From the NCBI RefSeq assembly GCF_000186225.1, contig NC_014933.1:1116001-1180000 (forward strand): a DNA stretch of 64,000 bases, given 5' to 3'. The stretch's first letter is position 1; every line of letters starts with the position of its first letter. The position numbers and the translations under genes are program-made. This document shows, piece after piece, positions 8,078 to 17,124 of this stretch. The stretch comes from Bacteroides helcogenes P 36-108 (GTDB lineage: Bacteria > Bacteroidota > Bacteroidia > Bacteroidales > Bacteroidaceae). Under the pieces are notes generated by a model that ran no database searches, had not been told where the DNA came from, and worked only from the letters and a program-made list of their open reading frames with translations.

Positions 8078-9208
8078 TTATTTGTTCGTTATGAGTTGTC
8101 GGAGAATGTCTGCCAGTTTGTCTTGGCTGTGTTCGGAGGCATATCGGGTGAGCCCTTCCGGAGAGGGTGTTCCTTCCCGGCAGAGTCGGATGATGGCTGT
8201 ACGGCAAGCTTCCGGATCTTCTTCGGGCACGGCGAAGCCTGTGCCGTAGTCGGTAACCCGCTTGCCCATGCATTCGCCTTGCGAGACTATGACAGGTTTT
8301 CCGAAGGCGGCGGCTTTGGTCAGCAGGTTGCTGCTTCCGGTGAACTTGCGGTAGGCGGCAAAGAGCACATCACTCGCAGAGACGAGGGCGTTGAAACAGG
8401 CTTCATCAGGAATATGTGTTAAGGAGAAGAGGCAATTGTTGCGGCTTGCCTCGAAAGACTTCAGTTCGAGATTCTGTGTCTCTGTCAGCCAGGACTTGCC
8501 TGCGATGAGGAAAAAATACTCATCTTCGGGTAGGAAAGGAATGGTGCTGAGCAGTAGTCCGATGCCTTTTCGAGTCCCGATGGATCCTAACAATGAAATG
8601 ATTCTTCTGCCTCCGGCATGTTTCTTCAAGGTGTGCAGCAGGGGATATGTTTCGTCGGGTGCTGATAAGTCTGCGAAATCGGGCAGTCGGCAGATGTTCG
8701 TCTGGAAGTCTTTCAGTTCATCTGTGGAATATTCGTTCAATACTCCTATCCCGCGGCAGTGGCGGCTGCGCAAAAACGGTCGCACGTCCGGCATTCCCGG
8801 TTTATAAGGAGGAAGGGCGGATTGTACAAGCAGGCCACTCCAGGAGTATGGCAATAATCTGTTGAAAAGTGCAATCGGAGCAAAAGTAGGAAGTATGTCG
8901 TCCAAGCAGGGAAAGTAAACCAAGTCCGGACGAAAGTCAACCAATTGCCTGCGCAGGGTCGCAAGATTCCGCAACCGGATGAGGGCGTTCCGCATAACAG
9001 TGATTTTTTTTCTCAATGGTTGTCCCGTAGGGAGTGGGAGCAACGGGCGGGCGCCTGTTCTTTTAAAGGCGGCTATGCTTCCGGTCTCTGGCTCACGTGG
9101 AGCAATCAGCAATACTTCTTCTCCTAAAGCTGCCCATGTACGGGTAAACTCTTTGTAATATGTCTCCCGATGTCCGGTGACGGAGCAATCTATAACAGCT
9201 ACTTTCAT
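8078..9208 (-). CDS. Family 4-like glycosyltransferase
   Basis: A 376-residue protein starting MKVAVIDCSVTGHRETYYKE. Its C-terminal half has GT4-like features: SLLGSIGTRKGIGLLLSTI around residue 205 and LLTKAAAFGKPVIVSQGE around 300. The catalytic E-x7-E motif is weak, which is common among capsular glycosyltransferases of Bacteroides. Its start overlaps the upstream gene's end by 4 bp, so the genes are translationally coupled. Substrate unknown. Confidence 0.75.
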   Translation of the reverse strand: MKVAVIDCSVTGHRETYYKEFTRTWAALGEEVLLIAPREPETGSIAAFKRTGARPLLPLPTGQPLRKKITVMRNALIRLRNLATLRRQLVDFRPDLVYFPCLDDILPTFAPIALFNRLLPYSWSGLLVQSALPPYKPGMPDVRPFLRSRHCRGIGVLNEYSTDELKDFQTNICRLPDFADLSAPDETYPLLHTLKKHAGGRRIISLLGSIGTRKGIGLLLSTIPFLPEDEYFFLIAGKSWLTETQNLELKSFEASRNNCLFSLTHIPDEACFNALVSASDVLFAAYRKFTGSSNLLTKAAAFGKPVIVSQGECMGKRVTDYGTGFAVPEEDPEACRTAIIRLCREGTPSPEGLTRYASEHSQDKLADILRQLITNK

Positions 9209-10383
9209 CTCTCTGTCCTTTTACAGTTTTGATAGATTTCTTTTAGTTTCTGTCCTGCTAACTTGAAGTCGAACCGTTCGGCAATGGATTTTCTGATGAG
9301 CTTCTTGTCAAATTGTTCATAGTTGTCATATAGTTCACACATCTTCTCGGCGAGCGCTTTCACATCTCCGGGCTGTATGAGATAGCCGCTTCCGGGTGTG
9401 ATGATGTCTTCCGGCCCTCCGCAGACAGAGCCGATGGCAGGCATGCCGGTTGCCATTGCTTCTATGAAGACAATGCCGAATGTTTCTGCGTAAGAAGCGA
9501 GTACAAAGGCGTCACTGCATGCCAGCAGCCGGGCCACTTCTTCGCGGGGCAGGCGTCCTGCCAGAGTAACCTGCCGTTCCAGCCGGAGGGCATGTATCTT
9601 GTCTCGCAGATTAGCTTCCTCTTCTCCGTCTCCGGCAATGACGAGCGATACGTGTGGGCGGCTGCGGAAACTTTGTGCAAAGGCATCCACCAATTCTTCA
9701 AATCCTTTTCGTTTGCTCAGATTGCCGATGCTGACAAAAGTGAATTCCTTTTCCTTCTCCGTGTGCCGGTTGCTTTGGCAGAATGTGTCGATATCGACGA
9801 AGTTCGGTATTACGATAGCTTTGTCAGGACGGTCGAGGTAGGAAGAAAGATTCTTCTTCAACAATGTGCCGACGCAGATGACTTTCCGTGCATTTTTATA
9901 AGCTTTCCTCAGCGTGGCGGCTTGTCCGGGTGTTACTTTTCCACCATTGATGGAGGAGGCATGTTCTGTCACGACATAAGGGATGCCGTAGCATTTATGG
10001 ATTAAATTGGCGGCATACCCTGCCCATGTACCGAAATGGGCATGTATAACATCCGGTTTACCATGACGATGGATATAGTTGCGCACCAGCAAGAGCGTCA
10101 GCAGCGACCAGATGACACCTCCGATACGAGTGGATAATTTCGGGTTCCAGGCATGCATGCGCAGGGTGGTGAAAGTACCGTTGTCTTCTTCTGTTATCTG
10201 GAAATGGTTCTCATGGCAGAATACTTTCCAGGTAAATTCCTTAGGTAAGCGTTGTTCCGTATAAGCAAGGCCTACCCGGCATCCCGAACGGGCCAGTTGC
10301 AAGGCTTGTTCATAGAACATGTATCCTCTGTGTAGAGGAGAACCCGGTTCGGGATAATACATGGGGAGTATCAGTATATGCAT
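9205..10383 (-). CDS. Family 4 glycosyltransferase
   Basis: A 392-residue GT4 enzyme with a glycine-rich N-terminal domain (MHILILPMYYPEPGSPLHRG), an acceptor-side HAHFGTWAGYAA near residue 115, and a canonical C-terminal half: FTFVSIGNLSKRKGFEELV, LVIAGDGEEEANL, then SYAETFGIVFIEAMATGMP with both glutamates of E-x7-E. The catalytic features are complete. It overlaps the next upstream gene by 13 bp and the downstream one by 4 bp, so it sits in the middle of a tightly packed operon. Confidence 0.9.
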   Translation of the reverse strand: MHILILPMYYPEPGSPLHRGYMFYEQALQLARSGCRVGLAYTEQRLPKEFTWKVFCHENHFQITEEDNGTFTTLRMHAWNPKLSTRIGGVIWSLLTLLLVRNYIHRHGKPDVIHAHFGTWAGYAANLIHKCYGIPYVVTEHASSINGGKVTPGQAATLRKAYKNARKVICVGTLLKKNLSSYLDRPDKAIVIPNFVDIDTFCQSNRHTEKEKEFTFVSIGNLSKRKGFEELVDAFAQSFRSRPHVSLVIAGDGEEEANLRDKIHALRLERQVTLAGRLPREEVARLLACSDAFVLASYAETFGIVFIEAMATGMPAIGSVCGGPEDIITPGSGYLIQPGDVKALAEKMCELYDNYEQFDKKLIRKSIAERFDFKLAGQKLKEIYQNCKRTER

Positions 10384-11303
10384 GGTGATGAGTGTTTTTG
10401 CAGGTGTCGGATTCGGTCAATTTCTTCTACAAGCTTGCCGGAGGCTATGCTTGCCACTTTCCGGCAGAACATCTTGCCGGATTGCTGCAAGGCAGACAGG
10501 TCTTCTGCCGTCAATACTTTGATGGCTTTTCCATATTCGATGTAATGTAAAGGTGTCAGTCCCGACAATCCCGGATAATCTCCTTCGTACAGGAGGGCAT
10601 GCTTTCCAAAAGGAGAGTTGAATACGATCGTCTGTATGCATAGCTCACTGGGAACAAAGCTTGTCTTGAAATAGCGTATCATTTTTTTCTCCGAACATAG
10701 TTTCTCGTATATATGGCGTGCGCAGGGCAAGGTGACTGCCCAGTAGTCGGAGCCGAAGAATATGTCTGCTTTCTTGCTGTCGAGTAGCGTGCGGATGTCT
10801 TTCCGTACAGGAAGCAGTTTCATCAGGTTGCGGGAAGCTACGATGAGCTTGTTTTTCCACCAGAGATTCTTCCACTTCAAATCGCGGAAAAAGTGATAAT
10901 TGACTATCTTTGAACGTTGGTCTGCACAAGTGCAGCGTGTCAGGTTCATTCCTGCGATGAATTCGGTATCCTTGTGCTTGTCGAAGTAACAATGGATTTC
11001 TTCATTTGTCCATAGAGGATAATCTTGTCCGCTGAGGCATACGACACGGGTGTATTCTGTACCGTTCCGAAGCACTGCTGCCAATAATTCCTTTTGATAT
11101 TCCACCTGTTCCCAGCCTCCCCAGCTTACCCAATGTCCGGGCACGAAGGTAACCTTGCCTCCTAACAGTTCCTTGAACGGGCGGGCATCGGCCTTGAGGT
11201 CGATGTGGACGTAGAAGTCGGCGCGGTCATCCAGTGCGCTGATTAAGCGCGCCAAGTGTGGGGCATCTTTATAGGCTGACAGGATATAGGCTATGCGGCT
11301 CAT
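10371..11303 (-). CDS. Core-2/I-branching-type beta-1,6-N-acetylglucosaminyltransferase (GT14-like)
   Basis: A 310-residue protein. The N-terminus MSRIAYILSAYKDAPHLARL, the segment FYVHIDLKAD near residue 30 and VCLSGQDYPLWTNEEI near 88-103 are typical of the bacterial branch of the Core-2/I-branching family. FFGSDYWAVT near 183 corresponds to the family's G-S-x-W acceptor region. In animals these enzymes add branching GlcNAc; bacterial members in polysaccharide loci are assumed to add GlcNAc or a related sugar (inference). It overlaps both neighbours by a few bases. Confidence 0.8.
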   Translation of the reverse strand: MSRIAYILSAYKDAPHLARLISALDDRADFYVHIDLKADARPFKELLGGKVTFVPGHWVSWGGWEQVEYQKELLAAVLRNGTEYTRVVCLSGQDYPLWTNEEIHCYFDKHKDTEFIAGMNLTRCTCADQRSKIVNYHFFRDLKWKNLWWKNKLIVASRNLMKLLPVRKDIRTLLDSKKADIFFGSDYWAVTLPCARHIYEKLCSEKKMIRYFKTSFVPSELCIQTIVFNSPFGKHALLYEGDYPGLSGLTPLHYIEYGKAIKVLTAEDLSALQQSGKMFCRKVASIASGKLVEEIDRIRHLQKHSSPCIY

Positions 11304-12745
11304 GCTCTCTTTTTCTTTAGAAGAAACTCAATGCTCTCACGGAAAATGACAGATTGCAGTTTCCATAAGATCAGCGCATAAAGCCCTGCTACGAATATAA
11401 TCTTCGCAGCCATGCTCAGATAGAGGTTTTCAAAAGGTCTTGCCATGTAATGTGCACCTGCAATCAGTATGACAGACAATGTCAGATAAGGAGAAATATC
11501 CTTCAGCATATCTTTCAGTGTCAGTCCTATTGCTTTTTTAACAAATATGAACCAGACGAACAGCCAGTTGATATTGATAATCACGAAGCTGTGCAACATC
11601 CGTTCCAGTCCGTAGGGATAAACGATACACATGGCTATCAACTGCAATATGCTCAGAGTGATAGTATTCCACATATAGATAGAGGAATACCCGCGGCTGA
11701 TTATCAGATTGGAAAACAGGTTGGTGATAGGTATAAAAGCTCCCCAAATGCATAGTATTTGTAAGATATAAACGCTGGGAAGCCATTTTTCTCCAACGGT
11801 AATGAAGATCAGTTCCTTGGACACTAAGCTTAATCCTAACATGGCAGGAAAAGAAATGAAGGCTGTGAAACGAAGCAGCTTGCGGAATATAGCCAGTTGG
11901 CGCGTTTTGTCATCACCCACACTTGTGAAGACGGGCTGAGCTATGCCATTGATCATTCCGGTTATCAATGTATGTCCCATGCCGTTCCATTTGTTGGCTT
12001 GGGTAAAATTACCTACCTCCCGTTCCGAATAGAATTTACCCAGCAGGACAGAGAACAGATTATTGTTGATGATATTGAAGATATTCGTGACAATCAGTTT
12101 GCTGCTGAACCCTATCATTTCCTTGATGGGCCGGAAGTCGAACCGGAGGCTTGGTCTCCAATGAGAAAAGTAAAAGTTGAGAAGAGTCATTACCGTTACA
12201 AACGTGATGGTTTGTGCGGCCATGCCCCAATATGCAAATCCATAGACAACCAATGTGATGCCTACAGCGCCCGAAACAGCCTGGCTGATAATGGAAATAA
12301 CGGTTGCTTCCTTTATTTTCAGATTCTTGAATAAATATGCCCGTGGAGCAATACTCATACTCGATATGGCAAATCCCAAAAATAGGAAGCGTGAAAGAGG
12401 AATCAGTGCGGGTGTTTCGTAGAAGTCGGCAATCAATGGTGCGGCAAAGAATAGCAGTATGTAGAGAGTGATTCCGCAGAGTGTGCTGAACCAGAATACG
12501 GCGTTGTAGTCTTTATGGCAGACATTCCTGCGGTTGGTCAATGCCGAAACGAAACCTCCTTCCTGCAACGCCGAAGCTATGGCCGAGAAAATGGTAAGCA
12601 TGCCTATCATGCCATAGTCGGAAGCATCGAGCAGACGACCAAGGACTATACCGAAGAGAAGATTCAGCAGTTGCTGTATGCCGTTGCTGAGCCCTCCCCA
12701 GAATAGTCCTTTTGCAGTTTTTTCCTTCAGTGATGATTCCTTCAT
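11300..12745 (-). CDS. Wzx-type polysaccharide flippase (MOP superfamily)
   Basis: A 481-residue polytopic membrane protein with about 12-14 hydrophobic segments. It begins with the amphipathic stretch KTAKGLFWGGLSNGIQQLLN and has the polysaccharide-synthesis type repeat GRLLDASDYGMIGMLTIF near residues 36-53. MOP flippases move undecaprenyl-linked repeat units across the inner membrane. It is the first gene of the glycosyltransferase operon and follows metG after 37 bp on the same strand, so the operon may be read from the metG promoter. No Wzy polymerase was recognised nearby, so polymerisation may be encoded elsewhere or the product may be a short glycan. Confidence 0.88.
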   Translation of the reverse strand: MKESSLKEKTAKGLFWGGLSNGIQQLLNLLFGIVLGRLLDASDYGMIGMLTIFSAIASALQEGGFVSALTNRRNVCHKDYNAVFWFSTLCGITLYILLFFAAPLIADFYETPALIPLSRFLFLGFAISSMSIAPRAYLFKNLKIKEATVISIISQAVSGAVGITLVVYGFAYWGMAAQTITFVTVMTLLNFYFSHWRPSLRFDFRPIKEMIGFSSKLIVTNIFNIINNNLFSVLLGKFYSEREVGNFTQANKWNGMGHTLITGMINGIAQPVFTSVGDDKTRQLAIFRKLLRFTAFISFPAMLGLSLVSKELIFITVGEKWLPSVYILQILCIWGAFIPITNLFSNLIISRGYSSIYMWNTITLSILQLIAMCIVYPYGLERMLHSFVIININWLFVWFIFVKKAIGLTLKDMLKDISPYLTLSVILIAGAHYMARPFENLYLSMAAKIIFVAGLYALILWKLQSVIFRESIEFLLKKKRA

Positions 12746-12782
12746 GATTGCTTGCTTTCCTTATGCGGCTTTCCGGACGGTT

Positions 12783-14825
12783 TTATTTAACTTCACTTCC
12801 CGGTTTTACCTCCCGCAGTAGTGAAGTCACAGCCAAAGCGCCGTCATAATTCTCGGCAGAGAGAATCATGCCTTCACTCACCAATCCGTTCTTGAATTGC
12901 CGTGGAGCAAGGTTGGCTATGAAAAGCACTTGTTTGCCCACCAGTTCTTCCGGTTGATAATGTTGGGCAATGCCGCTTACGATGGTGCGGTTCTCCAGTC
13001 CGTCTGCAATCTTGAATTGCAGCAGCTTCTTCATCTTAGGAACAACAGAGCATTCCAGCACCGTGCCTACGCGGATGTCCAGCTTTTCAAATTCCTCGAA
13101 GCTGACAGTAGGCTTAATGGGGCTGGCTTTATAATTGGCAGCCTCATTTGCCTTCTTGGTGGCAAGAAGCTTATCGACTTGTGCCTGAATGGTGTCATCT
13201 TCTATCTTCTCGAACAATAGATCGGGCGTACCAAGCCGGTGTCCGGCAGGCAGCAAGTCCGTGTGTCCCAGTTCTGCCCAGTCAAAGCTGTCCATGTTCA
13301 GCATCTTGCGAAGTTTGTCGCTGCTGAACGGCAGAAACGGTTCGAAGGCGATGGCAAGATTGGCAACCAATTGCAGGGCAATGTTCAAGATGGTAGCTAC
13401 GCGTTCCATGTCGGTTTTTGCAAGCTTCCACGGTTCGGTGTCTGCCAGATATTTGTTTCCGATGCGTGCAAGATTCATAGCTTCTTTCTGTGCATCACGG
13501 AACTTAAACACATCGAGCAGTTTTTCCACTTCCGCCTTTACGTCGGAGAATTCCTTCAGTGTCTCTCGGTCGTAATCGGTCAGCCCGGCTGCTGCGGGAA
13601 CCACACCGTCAAAATATTTCTTGGTCAGTTGCAAGGCACGATTCACGAAGTTGCCATATACGGCCACCAGTTCATTGTTGTTGCGTGCCTGAAAGTCCTT
13701 CCATGTAAAGTCATTGTCTTTGGTTTCGGGTGCATTGGCCGTGAGCACATAGCGCAGCACATCCTGTTTGCCGGGGAAGTCTTGCAGGTACTCATGCAGC
13801 CATACCGCCCAGTTGCGTGAGGTGGATATCTTGTCGCCCTCCAAGTTCAGAAACTCATTGCTCGGCACGTTGTCCGGCAATATATAGCTGCCTTCTGCTT
13901 TCAGCATGGCGGGGAACACGATGCAATGGAACACGATGTTGTCTTTGCCAATGAAATGAACGAGGCGGGTTTCCGGATCTTTCCACCATTTCTCCCAAGA
14001 TTCGGGAAGCAGTTCTTTAGTGTTGCTGATGTAGCCGATGGGAGCGTCGAACCATACATAGAGCACTTTCCCTTCGGCTCCTTCCACCGGAACCGGAATG
14101 CCCCAGTCAAGGTCGCGGCTTACGGCACGCGGCTGCAAGCCCATGTCAAGCCAGCTCTTGCATTGTCCGTAAACGTTGGGCCGCCATTCTTTGTGCTCCT
14201 CCAGAATCCACCGGCGCAGCCAGTTTTCATGTTTGTCCAAAGGCAGATACCAGTGCTTCGTTTCGCGCATCACGGGTTTGCTCCCGCTGATGGCACTTTT
14301 GGGGTTGATCAGATCTGTGGGACTGAGGCTGGTCCCGCATTTTTCGCATTGATCTCCGTAAGCTCCTTCCGAGTGGCAGTGCGGGCATTCACCGGTGATA
14401 TAGCGGTCGGCAAGAAACTGTTTGGCTTCCTCGTCATAATATTGCATGCTGGTTTTCTCGATGAATTCACCTTTCTCGTACAGCTTGCGGAAGAAGTCGG
14501 AAGCTGTGTCGTGGTGCGTCTTTGAAGAAGTGCGGCTGTAAACGTCGAAAGAAATGCCGAAATCCTCAAAGGATTTCTTGATAAGAGTGTGATAGCGATC
14601 TACCACATCCTGCGGAGTGACACCCTCTTTCTTGGCACGGATAGTGATGGGCACTCCATGTTCATCGGAGCCTCCGATAAAGACTACTTCCTCCTTTTTC
14701 AGCCGGAGATAACGGACATAAATGTCTGCAGGAACATAGACACCCGCAAGGTGTCCGATATGAACAGGACCGTTTGCATAGGGCAGTGCCGAAGTTACGG
14801 TGGTACGTTTGAATTTCTTTTCCAT
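12783..14825 (-). CDS. metG: Methionyl-tRNA synthetase
   Basis: A 680-residue synthetase. HIGH is at residues 22-25 after [10 protein letters not shown]. The zinc knuckle has CPHC and CEKC pairs (about residues 144-160), and the KMSKS loop appears as KISTSR. The C-terminal 110 residues form an EMAP/Trbp111-like tRNA-binding domain ([17 protein letters not shown] ... [16 protein letters not shown]). The start is set at 14825 ([11 protein letters not shown]); a 16-residue upstream extension is rejected because a -7 box lies 45 bp before 14825 with no room for another. It charges tRNA-Met in the cytoplasm. Confidence 0.97.
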   Translation of the reverse strand: MEKKFKRTTVTSALPYANGPVHIGHLAGVYVPADIYVRYLRLKKEEVVFIGGSDEHGVPITIRAKKEGVTPQDVVDRYHTLIKKSFEDFGISFDVYSRTSSKTHHDTASDFFRKLYEKGEFIEKTSMQYYDEEAKQFLADRYITGECPHCHSEGAYGDQCEKCGTSLSPTDLINPKSAISGSKPVMRETKHWYLPLDKHENWLRRWILEEHKEWRPNVYGQCKSWLDMGLQPRAVSRDLDWGIPVPVEGAEGKVLYVWFDAPIGYISNTKELLPESWEKWWKDPETRLVHFIGKDNIVFHCIVFPAMLKAEGSYILPDNVPSNEFLNLEGDKISTSRNWAVWLHEYLQDFPGKQDVLRYVLTANAPETKDNDFTWKDFQARNNNELVAVYGNFVNRALQLTKKYFDGVVPAAAGLTDYDRETLKEFSDVKAEVEKLLDVFKFRDAQKEAMNLARIGNKYLADTEPWKLAKTDMERVATILNIALQLVANLAIAFEPFLPFSSDKLRKMLNMDSFDWAELGHTDLLPAGHRLGTPDLLFEKIEDDTIQAQVDKLLATKKANEAANYKASPIKPTVSFEEFEKLDIRVGTVLECSVVPKMKKLLQFKIADGLENRTIVSGIAQHYQPEELVGKQVLFIANLAPRQFKNGLVSEGMILSAENYDGALAVTSLLREVKPGSEVK

Positions 14826-14870
14826 AGTGTAATATGTATCTCTTTTGTTATGAACGCTTTTATAGAGGTG

Positions 14871-14878
14871 CAAAGATA
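14871..14878 (-). promoter_or_regulatory. -7 box of metG
   Basis: Read on the minus strand this is TATCTTTG, a full match to the Bacteroides -7 consensus, 45 bp upstream of the metG start. Confidence 0.6.
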
Positions 14879-14895
14879 GCGGTTTTCTGCCAAAA

Positions 14896-14940
14896 ACAAA
14901 GAAAGTGCATTCTTCAATCTGAACACACTTTCTTTCGTTC
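14896..14940 (-). terminator. Terminator of the DUF6266-like gene
   Basis: Inverted repeat AAAGAAAGTG / CACTTTCTTT (14898-14907 and 14926-14935), just past the stop of the upstream minus-strand gene. Read on the minus strand a T-rich run follows. It separates that gene from metG. Confidence 0.6.
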
Positions 14941-14945
14941 TGTTT

Positions 14946-15620
14946 TTATCCAAGCGGATTCTCATTTTCGTCTCCACCCGCACCACTGTCGGGGATGGTA
15001 CTGCCCGCATCGTCATTTTTCAGACAGATGCTGTTGGCCACACTCTTATCATTGTAGAAACCCAGATAGAGTGCCAATGCGTTTCCGCTCCAGCCTGCAG
15101 GCAGTGTCAGCTCTGCCTTTGCCTCAGAGCGTGTAGCAGCTTTTATGGTATAGACGGCTTCGCGCTTATCCTTGTTGTAAGCCAGCAGTATGGCTGTGTC
15201 TCCTGCTTCTGCGTTCCCGGTTCCACTGTTGTTTTTCCAGACGTACGACACCTTGCCGGCTTCTACGCTGGCAGTGGCATCTGCTGCGGTTGTCAGGCTG
15301 CCGCGTGACACCAATGCTCTGGTATAATCAATGGCGTCATTCACTATCGCATGCTTTATCACATAAGACATTGCTGCATTGAATTCGGACTGCTTTTGCG
15401 CATACTGTTGATAGCCGATGCGGATAATCGGGGTAAATGTTTTCAGAAACTGGATTACAGTGGAGAAATTGTTCCGTTGGCGTTGTTGCTTTTCCGTATT
15501 CGGATTGCCTACTTTTAGAGCCAATGCCCTCATGTAGTGTACTGATTTCCAATTGCTGCCTACTACTGTGCCTACTTTGCCTGAGAATCCTCCAAGGATT
15601 CCTTGTTTGATTGTTCCCAT
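14946..15620 (-). CDS. DUF6266-like hypothetical protein
   Basis: A 224-residue protein beginning MGTIKQGILGGFSGKVGTVV, then SNWKSVHYMRALALKV. This N-terminus is a signature of a Bacteroidetes family of unknown function (DUF6266, assigned from memory). The C-terminal 100 residues look beta-rich (VSYVWKNNSGTGNAEAGDTA). No signal peptide or membrane segment is present. It has its own promoter: TATCTTTG on the minus strand at 15754-15761, giving a long leader of about 130 bases. The glycine-rich start resembles phage structural or DNA-packaging proteins, but no phage genes lie nearby, so no function is assigned. Confidence 0.7.
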   Translation of the reverse strand: MGTIKQGILGGFSGKVGTVVGSNWKSVHYMRALALKVGNPNTEKQQRQRNNFSTVIQFLKTFTPIIRIGYQQYAQKQSEFNAAMSYVIKHAIVNDAIDYTRALVSRGSLTTAADATASVEAGKVSYVWKNNSGTGNAEAGDTAILLAYNKDKREAVYTIKAATRSEAKAELTLPAGWSGNALALYLGFYNDKSVANSICLKNDDAGSTIPDSGAGGDENENPLG

Positions 15621-15869
15621 AATTCTTAATTTTTAGTGTTGTTAGTGAAATAAAAAGTTTGTGTTGTCGATGAATGCAGTCAAAAGACTTCTGCAGCAAT
15701 CTCTTGTGTGTTGTTCATTCGGCAGAACGGTGTTTGTGTTTCCGTTACGACGGCAAAGATAGAGGATGTATTTTTCTCCTGCAAATTAAAAAATCCGTTT
15801 TTCTTCATGTTTTTTTGTGTATTCTTTTACCCGTGACTAATCAAAAGTAGAATTGATACGGCTCTTTTT

Positions 15870-15935
15870 GTGAATCGATACCACAATAACCTCTTCCAAC
15901 CGCATTTTGAGTTTCACTTCGCTATCGGGCTGATA
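15870..15935 (-). pseudogene. Decayed 5' end of a fourth rhuM copy
   Basis: Read leftwards from 15935 the frame gives YQPDSEVKLKMRLEEVIVVS, clearly related to YQPDSEVKLEVRLEEETVWL at residues 10-29 of the intact copies. The first nine codons and the promoter are missing: the sequence to the right joins straight into the tail of the array's intergenic spacer (TCTCATGTTTCTAAGC). A deletion therefore fused a decayed unit to the next unit's spacer. Confidence 0.75.
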
Positions 15936-15986
15936 CTTTCATTATCTCATGTTTCTAAGCTGTTCTCTGTATCGGGAAAAAGAAAG

Positions 15987-16028
15987 CCGCCTTGCTTCGT
16001 GACATTTTGCAGTCACGGGGCAAGGCGG
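15987..16028 (-). terminator. Terminator hairpin of rhuM unit 1
   Basis: Stem CCGCCTTGCttcGTGAC pairs with GTCACggGGCAAGGCGG around the 8-base loop ATTTTGCA (16004-16011, plus strand). It lies 22 bp past the stop of copy 1. The same hairpin follows each copy. Confidence 0.75.
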
Positions 16029-16050
16029 AATAGTGAGGACAAAACAATAC

Positions 16051-16914
16051 TTACAGCAGGTCGGTAATGGCTTCCGCCGGAATCTCCAATTTGGAGAAGG
16101 CGAACATCTTCTTACCCAAGTCCTTCAGCGAGGCTCCGATGTGGTACACGTCCGTGGCGTCTATTATCAGAAAGCGGTCGTGACTTCTTTTGTAGACGTG
16201 TACCTCTATCGGTGGATATTGGCTGTTGTGCCGCTCCAAGTCCAGTTGAAGTTGGCGGCTTATCGCCTGCGTATAGATGTCGGCTTTCACTCCGTCGTTC
16301 CGCTTGCTGAACATCAGCAGCACCGACTCGTCCACGTAGTTATCAATCAGCAGAATGGATTTCTTTGCTGTCCGTATCAGGTCTGTGGCGAACTTGTAGG
16401 CATCAAACAGTTGCCCGTCGTAGAAGATGCCCTCTACCGGTGGCAGCGAGGTGCGCACGAAGAAGTCTATCTTACCGTCTATCTTGTCTAAGCGTTGCTC
16501 ATGCTCTATGAACTTGCTTTCCATCCGGTGCTCAAGGTTACTGAGCCGTTGGTTCACGGAATAGCCCTTCAACAAATAGTCCTTTAATACGCTGTTTGCC
16601 CATTGGCGGAACTGCGTACCTCTTGTGGATTTTACCCGGTAGCCTACTGATATTATCACATCAAGGTTGAAGTATTTCACCTGATATTTTTTGCCATCCG
16701 AGGCAGTTGTCAAGGATTCCTTGACAACTGAATTCCTGTCTAACTCGTTTTCCTTAAATATATTGTTGATATGAAGGCTGATGTTCTGTTTACTCGAATT
16801 GAATAACTCAACCATTTGTGCCTGTGTCAGCCACACCGTTTCCTCTTCCAATCGCACTTCCAACTTCACTTCGCTATCGGGCTGATAGAGTATGATTTCT
16901 CCTTGATTCTCCAT
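16051..16914 (-). CDS. RhuM-family protein with PLD-like C-terminal domain, copy 1
   Basis: A 287-residue protein. Residues 1-29 (ending RLEEETVWL) are shared by all copies. Residues 30-110 form a RhuM-type winged-helix core (LTQAQMVELFNSSKQNISLH ... YFNLDVIISVGYRVKSTRG), and 110-145 look like a coiled coil. Residues 146-287 are nearly identical between copies. The C-terminal domain has a beta strand, ILLIDNYVDESVLLMF, and then H245-x-R247-x4-D252-x7-GAS, resembling a single phospholipase-D HKD motif with Lys replaced by Arg. RhuM was named from Salmonella SPI-3 and its function is unknown. The PLD-like reading is inference; such a domain could be a nuclease, or catalytically dead. It has its own promoter. 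Confidence 0.85.
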   Translation of the reverse strand: MENQGEIILYQPDSEVKLEVRLEEETVWLTQAQMVELFNSSKQNISLHINNIFKENELDRNSVVKESLTTASDGKKYQVKYFNLDVIISVGYRVKSTRGTQFRQWANSVLKDYLLKGYSVNQRLSNLEHRMESKFIEHEQRLDKIDGKIDFFVRTSLPPVEGIFYDGQLFDAYKFATDLIRTAKKSILLIDNYVDESVLLMFSKRNDGVKADIYTQAISRQLQLDLERHNSQYPPIEVHVYKRSHDRFLIIDATDVYHIGASLKDLGKKMFAFSKLEIPAEAITDLL

Positions 16915-17060
16915 TTATAATGTTTCTGTTTTGTTCGGAGGGCAAAGGTATTATATTTTATCTGTCTGTCAGCCAATTGTTGGAGATTATAATATTGGGA
17001 GTAGAAATACATTCATAATCTCATGTTTCTAAGCTGTTCTCTGTATCGGGAAAAAGAAAG

Positions 17061-17102
17061 CCGCCTTGCTTCGTGACTGCAAAATGTCACGAAGCAAGGC
17101 GG
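17061..17102 (-). terminator. Terminator hairpin of rhuM unit 2 (loop inverted)
   Basis: A perfect stem CCGCCTTGCTTCGTGAC / GTCACGAAGCAAGGCGG encloses TGCAAAAT (17078-17085), the exact reverse complement of the ATTTTGCA loop in units 1 and 3. It sits 22 bp past the stop of copy 2. Confidence 0.75.
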
Positions 17103-17124
17103 AATAATGAGGACAAAACAATAC

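Larger units (their letters stand above)
15621..16050. other. Intergenic region between the DUF6266-like gene and the RhuM array
   Basis: This 430-bp stretch holds the DUF6266-like promoter and leader (to about 15761), an AT-rich spacer, a decayed RhuM 5' end (15870-15935), part of the RhuM intergenic spacer (about 15938-15986) and a terminator hairpin (15987-16028). No complete gene is present. Confidence 0.7.

Noticed and set aside
14946..15620. The DUF6266-like gene as a prophage gene
   Set aside because: No capsid, tail, terminase or lysis gene lies nearby, and the gene has its own promoter and terminator.
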